The notes beneath the pieces are model-generated. The model was not told the DNA's origin. It saw nothing but the letters and a program-made list of their open reading frames with translations, and ran no database searches. DNA of 36,435 bases from Algibacter sp. (GTDB taxonomy: Bacteria; Bacteroidota; Bacteroidia; Flavobacteriales; Flavobacteriaceae). Made by a program: the position numbers and the translations under genes. The DNA lies in the NCBI RefSeq assembly GCF_029245835.1, contig NZ_JAQWOO010000008.1, positions 1-36,435 on the forward strand, read 5' to 3'. Below are positions 31,667-36,435 of this stretch, in pieces (the stretch's first letter is position 1; every line of letters starts with the position of its first letter).

Positions 31667-32704
31667 ATGTATCAATTAGAAGAAAAAATATGGTTTTGGG
31701 CATTAGTAATTATTCCAGTAATAATTCTACTCTTTTTGGTGCTTCAGTTTTGGAGATACAGAACGCAAAAAAAGTTTGCTGATATCGCATTACTTAAAAG
31801 ACTAAGTCCAAATAGGTCTATATTTAAATCTGTATTAAAAGTTAGTGTTTTAAGTTTAGCATTCTTTTGTTTAGTTATCGCTTTAGTAAATCCAAAGATT
31901 GGTACAAAACTTGAAACTGTAAAAAGAGAAGGTGTCGATATTGTTTTTGCTCTCGATGTTTCAAAAAGTATGTTAGCAGAAGATATTGCTCCAAATCGAT
32001 TAGAGAAATCAAAACAACTCGTTACACAAATCATTAACAATTTGGCTAGTGATAGAGTTGGAATTATCGCTTACGCAGCAAAAGCATTTCCGCAATTACC
32101 CATAACAACAGATTATGCTTCGGCTAAAATGTTTTTACAAAGCATGAATACAGATATGTTATCCTCACAAGGAACAGCCATAGATGAAGCCATTAAACTA
32201 GCTAAGACGTATTTTGATGATGAAGAACAAACCAATCGTGTACTTATTATCATATCAGATGGTGAAGATCATAGTGAGCAAGCAGCAGTAATAGCAGAAG
32301 AAGCTAGTGAAGAAGGTATTCGTATTTTTACTATTGGAGTTGGTGATGTAAAAGGAGGACCAATTCCAGAAAAGCGTAATGGGGTTGTTTTAAATTATAA
32401 GAAGGATAGCCAGGGCGAAACAGTCATTACAAAACTTAATGAAGAAACACTTCAGAATATCGCATCTGAAGCTAACGGCGCCTACATTAATGGTAAAAAC
32501 ACAAAAGATGTTGTTGAAAATATTCGTGAGGCATTAAATGCCATGGATAAAACGGAGTTTGAAGCCAAACAGTTTGCAGATTTTAAAGATCAGTTTCAAT
32601 GGTTTTTAGGTTTCGGAATTTTCTTTTTGTTGATTGATATTTTATTATTAGAACGAAAAACAGCATGGTTAAAAAAGTTGAATTTATTTAATGAAAATCT
32701 TTAA
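31667..32704 (+). CDS. batB: BatB, membrane VWA-domain protein
   Basis: The 345-residue protein has two N-terminal helices (8-28, 55-74), the VWA metal site D97-V-S99-K-S101, GTAID and IISDGED, and a C-terminal helix (about 314-332). It is a paralogue of BatA with the same topology and follows it by 22 bases, so the two probably assemble together. The gap to batC is 108 bases and contains an AT-only palindrome. Confidence 0.93.
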   Translation: MYQLEEKIWFWALVIIPVIILLFLVLQFWRYRTQKKFADIALLKRLSPNRSIFKSVLKVSVLSLAFFCLVIALVNPKIGTKLETVKREGVDIVFALDVSKSMLAEDIAPNRLEKSKQLVTQIINNLASDRVGIIAYAAKAFPQLPITTDYASAKMFLQSMNTDMLSSQGTAIDEAIKLAKTYFDDEEQTNRVLIIISDGEDHSEQAAVIAEEASEEGIRIFTIGVGDVKGGPIPEKRNGVVLNYKKDSQGETVITKLNEETLQNIASEANGAYINGKNTKDVVENIREALNAMDKTEFEAKQFADFKDQFQWFLGFGIFFLLIDILLLERKTAWLKKLNLFNENL

Positions 32705-32812
32705 TTTCCGCACATACAGAAATCTTTTAAATTTAAACGATTCATATTTTATAAAATTTTTAACGAACAAAAATTTTGGGTTTTATATCTTAGAATTTAG
32801 AATAAAATAAAA

Positions 32813-33664
32813 ATGAAGCATATCGTATTTTTTATAGTAATGTTTACCATTTTATTTTCTTTTGCACAAGAAGATAAAGCAAAATTACAGGCTTTAAAGA
32901 AAGCTAATAATCACATCTACGAAGCAAATACTTTAGCTAAAGATGATGATTTTGTTTCTGCAGAAATGGAATATAGAAAAGCCATTTCAGAACAAGCTTC
33001 TAACGTGGCGGGTACTTATAATTTAGGAAACACCTATTATGAAAAAGGCAATTATGAAGAGGCTTTATATAGACACCAACAAGCTGCTGAAGTGGCGACT
33101 ACAAAAGCTGAAAAACATCGGGCTTTTCATAATATAGGTAATACATTAATGAAAAATAAAAAGTATAAGGATGCTGTAGAGGCTTATAAACAAGCATTAA
33201 GAAACGTCCCTACTGATGAAGAAACACGATATAACTTAGCAGTGGCTAAGAAGAAACAAAAAGAACAAGAAGATAAACAAGACAAAAATAAGGACGATAA
33301 AGAGAATAAAGAAGATAATAAAGAAGATAAGGACAATAAAGAAAACGAAGACAAAAAGGAAAACCAAGAGAATAAAGATAAAGAAGGCGACGATAAAGAG
33401 GATAAAAAAGATAAGGGAGACGACGAAAAGAAAGAAGACGAAAAAAAGGATGATAAAGGTAAGCCTAAAGATGAAAAAGAGAATAAAGGTGATGAAGACA
33501 AGAAAAAAGAACAGCCAAAACCTAAACCACAACAAGGCCAGTTGTCTCCTCAGCAAATAAAGAATTTATTGGAAGCTATGAATAACCAAGAACAGAAAGT
33601 TCAAGAAAAAATGAACGCTGAAAAACAAAAAGGAGTTAAAATTAAGACCGCTAAAGATTGGTAA
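32813..33664 (+). CDS. batC: BatC, secreted TPR protein with a Lys/Asp/Glu-rich tail
   Basis: The 283-residue protein has a signal peptide (cleavage near FAQ19), TPR units (about 28-62, 66-98, 103-135; for example AGTYNLGNTYYEKGNYEEAL) and then a highly charged low-complexity tract (147-234). The last 40 residues (LSPQQIKNLLEAMNNQEQ) are a conserved BatC ending. It is likely a periplasmic scaffold for BatA/BatB. The charged tract creates long open frames on the opposite strand that are not genes. Confidence 0.9.
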   Translation: MKHIVFFIVMFTILFSFAQEDKAKLQALKKANNHIYEANTLAKDDDFVSAEMEYRKAISEQASNVAGTYNLGNTYYEKGNYEEALYRHQQAAEVATTKAEKHRAFHNIGNTLMKNKKYKDAVEAYKQALRNVPTDEETRYNLAVAKKKQKEQEDKQDKNKDDKENKEDNKEDKDNKENEDKKENQENKDKEGDDKEDKKDKGDDEKKEDEKKDDKGKPKDEKENKGDEDKKKEQPKPKPQQGQLSPQQIKNLLEAMNNQEQKVQEKMNAEKQKGVKIKTAKDW

Positions 33665-33691
33665 AAAACGTCTTCCATTATCAGTTAGACT

Positions 33692-33718
33692 CCTACAAGG
33701 TTTTAAAAACCTTGTAGG
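33692..33718. repeat. REP-like palindrome inside the Bat operon
   Basis: Arms cctacaaggtttt and aaaaccttgtagg pair over 13 bp with a single-base centre. It lies between batC and batD, 18 bases before the batD start. It has no T run of terminator type beyond the stem and resembles an intergenic repeat. Confidence 0.75.
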
Positions 33719-33736
33719 CATAATGAAAAAGTTATA

Positions 33737-35512
33737 ATGAAATTCATTAAAAACATATACATACTACTATTCATACTTTCTACAAGTATCATATCCGCAC
33801 AAGTAAAATTTGAAGCCAAAGTAAGCAAGCAAAAGCTTGGTGTAAACGAACGTTTGCGAATTGATTTCGAAATGAATCAAGATGGCGATAATTTTAACCC
33901 TCCAGGTTTTTCAGGATTTACTGTAGTTGGTGGTCCAAACCAATCGGTAAGTAATTCTTGGATTAATGGGAAGCGTTCTTTTAAAAAAACCTATACCTAT
34001 TTTTTAGCACCAAAAAAACGCGGGAGTTTTGAAATTTCTCAAGCCACAATTAATATAGATGATGAAATTTATAAAACAACGCCCATAAAAATCCAGGTAA
34101 CGGCTGCGGTAGATATTCCAAAAGACCCAAATGATCCAAATTATTTAGCATCAGAAAATATTCATTTAGTTGCTGAGATTTCTAAAGCTAACCCGTATTT
34201 GAATGAGGCTATAACCGTAGTCTATAAGTTGTATGTGTCGCCTAAAATAGCTGTAGATAATTGGAATGAAATTGATACGCCACGTTATAATGATTTTTGG
34301 AGCCAGAATATAAACACCCAAGGTCAAAAAGTTCAAAACGGAACTTATAACGGTGAAGATTATCGTTATTTAGTATTAAGAAAAACAGTTTTATATCCTC
34401 AAAAAACAGGAAGATTAAATATTGAACCATTAACTCTTGATCTCTCCATGCGCGTGCCTACAAATAGACGCGATATTTTTGGAAGTCTTTTAATGACACG
34501 AATTAGCAAAACGGTTTCAGCAGGAAACAAAACCATTAATGTTAAAGCGCTTCCTGAAGTTGGAAAACCAGTTGATTTTACTGGAGCTGTTGGAAATTTT
34601 AATCTAGATGTATCCTCATCAAAAACCCAATTGGATGCTACCGAGTCGTTTCAGTTGAAAGTGAATGTAAAAGGAAATGGAAACTTAAAACTATTTAAAC
34701 TTCCAAAAATCTCATTACCAAGTTCGTTAGAGGTTTATGAGCCTGAACATAAAGAAGCCGTTAGAACAAATTTATCTGGTATGCAGGGTAGTATTTCAGA
34801 TAGTTATACAGTAGTACCTCAGTATAAAGGTAAATACCCTATACCAAGTATTTCGTTTTCATATTTTGATTTACAAACAGAAAGCTATAAAAGGTTGTCT
34901 TCAAACGAAATAGTAATTAATGTTTTAAATGGGCCATCAAATAATACCATTTCATCTAACAATAATGTGGCTTCAAGTAATAATAAACAAGCTGTGGTTT
35001 TAAATAGTGACCAATTTGCATTTATTAAAACTAAAACTGATTTTTTTACAATTAAAACAAGTCATTTTTTCAAAACCAATACATTTTGGGGTTTACTTTT
35101 GTTACCATTTCTAGCCATTCCGTTAGCTATTGTTATTCGAAAAAAGAAAGCCACTAGAGATGCTGATGTTTATGGTAATAAAATTAGAAAAGCGAATAGG
35201 TTAGCACGTAAATATTTAGGGAATGCTAAAAAATCGTTAGGCAAAAAAGATACGTTTTACATCGCTTTAGAAAAGGCATTACATAATTATCTAAAAGCCA
35301 AACTAAATATTGAAACTAGTGATTTAAGTAAAGATAAAATCCATGATTTACTAACTAAAAAAGGCGTTAACGAAACTGTTATTAAAGATTTTGAAAGTAT
35401 TTTAGAAAGCTGTGAACTGGCTCGATATACACCAATTGATATTGTGACTATGAAAGAAGATTATGATAAGGCAGCAAAAACAATTGCTTTAATTGATAAA
35501 CAAGCGCGTTAA
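33737..35512 (+). CDS. batD: BatD, exported membrane-anchored protein
   Basis: The 591-residue protein has a signal peptide (cleavage near SAQ22), then several beta-sandwich domains (about 22-400) including the GFSGFTVVGGPNQSVS stretch typical of BatD. One transmembrane helix (about 449-466, FWGLLLLPFLAIPLAIV) is followed by a cytoplasmic helical tail of about 125 residues. The large outside part probably contacts BatA, BatB or substrate; the family has no known enzyme activity. The stop is one base from the batE ATG. Confidence 0.93.
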   Translation: MKFIKNIYILLFILSTSIISAQVKFEAKVSKQKLGVNERLRIDFEMNQDGDNFNPPGFSGFTVVGGPNQSVSNSWINGKRSFKKTYTYFLAPKKRGSFEISQATINIDDEIYKTTPIKIQVTAAVDIPKDPNDPNYLASENIHLVAEISKANPYLNEAITVVYKLYVSPKIAVDNWNEIDTPRYNDFWSQNINTQGQKVQNGTYNGEDYRYLVLRKTVLYPQKTGRLNIEPLTLDLSMRVPTNRRDIFGSLLMTRISKTVSAGNKTINVKALPEVGKPVDFTGAVGNFNLDVSSSKTQLDATESFQLKVNVKGNGNLKLFKLPKISLPSSLEVYEPEHKEAVRTNLSGMQGSISDSYTVVPQYKGKYPIPSISFSYFDLQTESYKRLSSNEIVINVLNGPSNNTISSNNNVASSNNKQAVVLNSDQFAFIKTKTDFFTIKTSHFFKTNTFWGLLLLPFLAIPLAIVIRKKKATRDADVYGNKIRKANRLARKYLGNAKKSLGKKDTFYIALEKALHNYLKAKLNIETSDLSKDKIHDLLTKKGVNETVIKDFESILESCELARYTPIDIVTMKEDYDKAAKTIALIDKQAR

Positions 35513-35513
35513 T

Positions 35514-36272
35514 ATGAAGCATATTTTTTACATACTATCGTTTTTATTTAGTTTTGGGCTTTTTGCACAAAACCAAGAATTGTTTGAAAAAGCAAATGCG
35601 TTATATAATCAAGGTAAATACGCCGAGGCTATAGATAATTATAATGCTATTTTAGAAACTGAAAATCATTCTGCTGATTTGTATTTTAATCTAGCTAATG
35701 CACATTATAAGCTCAATAACGTAGGTCCAAGTATTTACTATTATGAAAAGGCACTACTATTAAATCCTGAAGATTCTGATATTATAAACAACATAGCGTT
35801 TGCAAAAAACATGACTATTGATGCTATTGATATTGTTCCTGATGTTGGTTTTTCAAAGTTATTGAATACAACAACTCATAAAATGTCTTTTGATCAATGG
35901 GCAAAAACTTCCATTGCCATAGTTTTCTGTTTTGTAGTATTGTTTTTAGTCTATTATTTTGCTTACTCAACCTCAAAAAAACGTTTAGCTTTTATGGGAA
36001 GTATTTCTGCATTAGTATTAGTTTGTATTACTCTTGCATTTGCTTTTCATAAGTTTAACCTAGATAAATTAGACAATCCCGCTATCATTTTTGCTCAAGA
36101 AAGTAAAGTAAAAAGCAATCCTAATTCTAGAAGTGAAGAATCTTTTAGATTACATGAAGGCACAAAAGTTCAAGTTCTGGAAACTTATGAAGATTGGAAA
36201 AAAATACAACTATCTGATGGTAAAGTGGGTTGGGTTATTAATGATGACATTAAGATATTGAAGGATTTTTAG
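35514..36272 (+). CDS. batE: BatE, TPR and SH3-like protein
   Basis: From the ATG at 35514 the protein has 252 residues. A signal peptide (cleavage near FAQ) is followed by TPR units (KANALYNQGKYAEAIDNYN, then YFNLANAHYKLNNVGPS), two transmembrane helices (about 131-150 and 160-178) and a C-terminal SH3b-like domain (KVQVLETYEDWKKIQLSDG, then VGWV). An ATG 7 codons upstream at 35493 gives a non-signal leader and overlaps batD, so it is less likely. This is the last gene of the operon. Confidence 0.9.
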   Translation: MKHIFYILSFLFSFGLFAQNQELFEKANALYNQGKYAEAIDNYNAILETENHSADLYFNLANAHYKLNNVGPSIYYYEKALLLNPEDSDIINNIAFAKNMTIDAIDIVPDVGFSKLLNTTTHKMSFDQWAKTSIAIVFCFVVLFLVYYFAYSTSKKRLAFMGSISALVLVCITLAFAFHKFNLDKLDNPAIIFAQESKVKSNPNSRSEESFRLHEGTKVQVLETYEDWKKIQLSDGKVGWVINDDIKILKDF

Positions 36273-36294
36273 TACTTAAAACTAAAAAAATTAG

Positions 36295-36328
36295 AAAAGA
36301 GGCTGTCTAAAAAGGCAGTCTCTTTTTT
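36295..36328 (+). terminator. Hairpin after batE, possibly the insertion-sequence end
   Basis: Arms aagaggctgtc and ggcagtctctt pair over 11 bp with two G-U type positions, followed by six T. The gaggctgtct ending also resembles the terminal repeat of IS elements, so it may serve as a terminator and be an IS end at once. Confidence 0.55.
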
Positions 36329-36435
36329 ATTGTTTTAGATTTTAAAAAAAGTATTGGTTTTCGTATCTTAAAGGTATGAAAAGCAACATCGTTTGGAAGA
36401 CGAATAGTCAGTCTCAATTAAGTCTTCTCCCACCA
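36297..36435 (+). mobile_element. Partial insertion sequence at the right edge
   Basis: Starts with agaggctgtct and contains the start of a transposase-like frame; the rest is outside the window. Confidence 0.45.
36376..36435 (+). CDS. Transposase, N-terminal fragment (runs off window)
   Basis: The last 20 codons encode a peptide with SQSQLSLLPP, the N-terminal pattern of DUF772/IS5- or IS1182-type transposases. It is open to the window edge. The family assignment rests on few residues. Confidence 0.45.
   Translation, partial: MKSNIVWKTNSQSQLSLLPP

Noticed and set aside
32753-32777. AT-only palindrome between batB and batC (9-bp arms)
   Set aside because: Made of A and T only, so chance is likely, and there is no T run placed for termination.
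33184-33556. Two long opposite-strand open frames over batC
   Set aside because: They are the reverse reading of the Lys/Asp/Glu-rich tract, giving Ser/Phe/Leu-only peptides with no start context; an artefact of low complexity.

Overview
The window looks like chromosomal DNA of a marine-type member of the Flavobacteriaceae (Bacteroidota). The basis is strong AT-richness by eye, -7 boxes of the TAnnTTTG type, Bacteroidota-typical families (DUF6090, paired DUF1800/DUF1501, batABCDE), SPII lipoproteins, and many small REP-like palindromes between genes. No rRNA, tRNA or CRISPR array was seen.

Layout. 1-2000: a dispersed repeat, a cysteine-less thioredoxin-fold protein and a membrane-anchored metallophosphoesterase. 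2300-6346: four same-strand envelope genes (CsgG/TPR protein, two lipoproteins, one membrane protein). 6585-9434: DNA polymerase I with all catalytic residues. 9500-13266: a defence locus. An XRE regulator sits upstream of mcrB-mcrC (type IV restriction), and a perfect 13-bp-arm inverted repeat separates it from two divergent small genes of unknown function, one a zinc ribbon. 13379-14073: a DUF559 (Vsr-like) nuclease gene bracketed by inverted 27-bp REP-like repeats, plus a further copy nearby. 14098-16050: a YgiQ-type radical SAM protein. 16051-17052: no intact gene; it holds a second copy of the dispersed repeat, apparently split by another REP-like element, and two gene remnants. 17053-19777: a divergent isoaspartyl peptidase and an ALDH7-type dehydrogenase. 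19933-22618: a DUF1800/DUF1501 pair. 22756-26713: a likely DCL/HNH nuclease, a CDP-alcohol phosphatidyltransferase, an AlbA_2 protein and an SDR. 26961-36272: the moxR-DUF58-(membrane protein)-batA-batB-batC-batD-batE operon. 36297-end: the left edge of an insertion sequence cut by the window.

The genes of the last operon probably form one envelope complex: a MoxR AAA+ chaperone, a DUF58 adaptor, two membrane VWA proteins (BatA, BatB), two TPR proteins (BatC, BatE) and a large membrane protein (BatD). The McrBC locus is a restriction module whose XRE protein resembles the controller proteins of restriction-modification systems. The most unusual material is the repeat biology. Several unrelated families of palindromic repeats sit inside operons, supply or abut start codons, nest in each other, and in one case flank a nuclease gene in the geometry expected of a mobile element.
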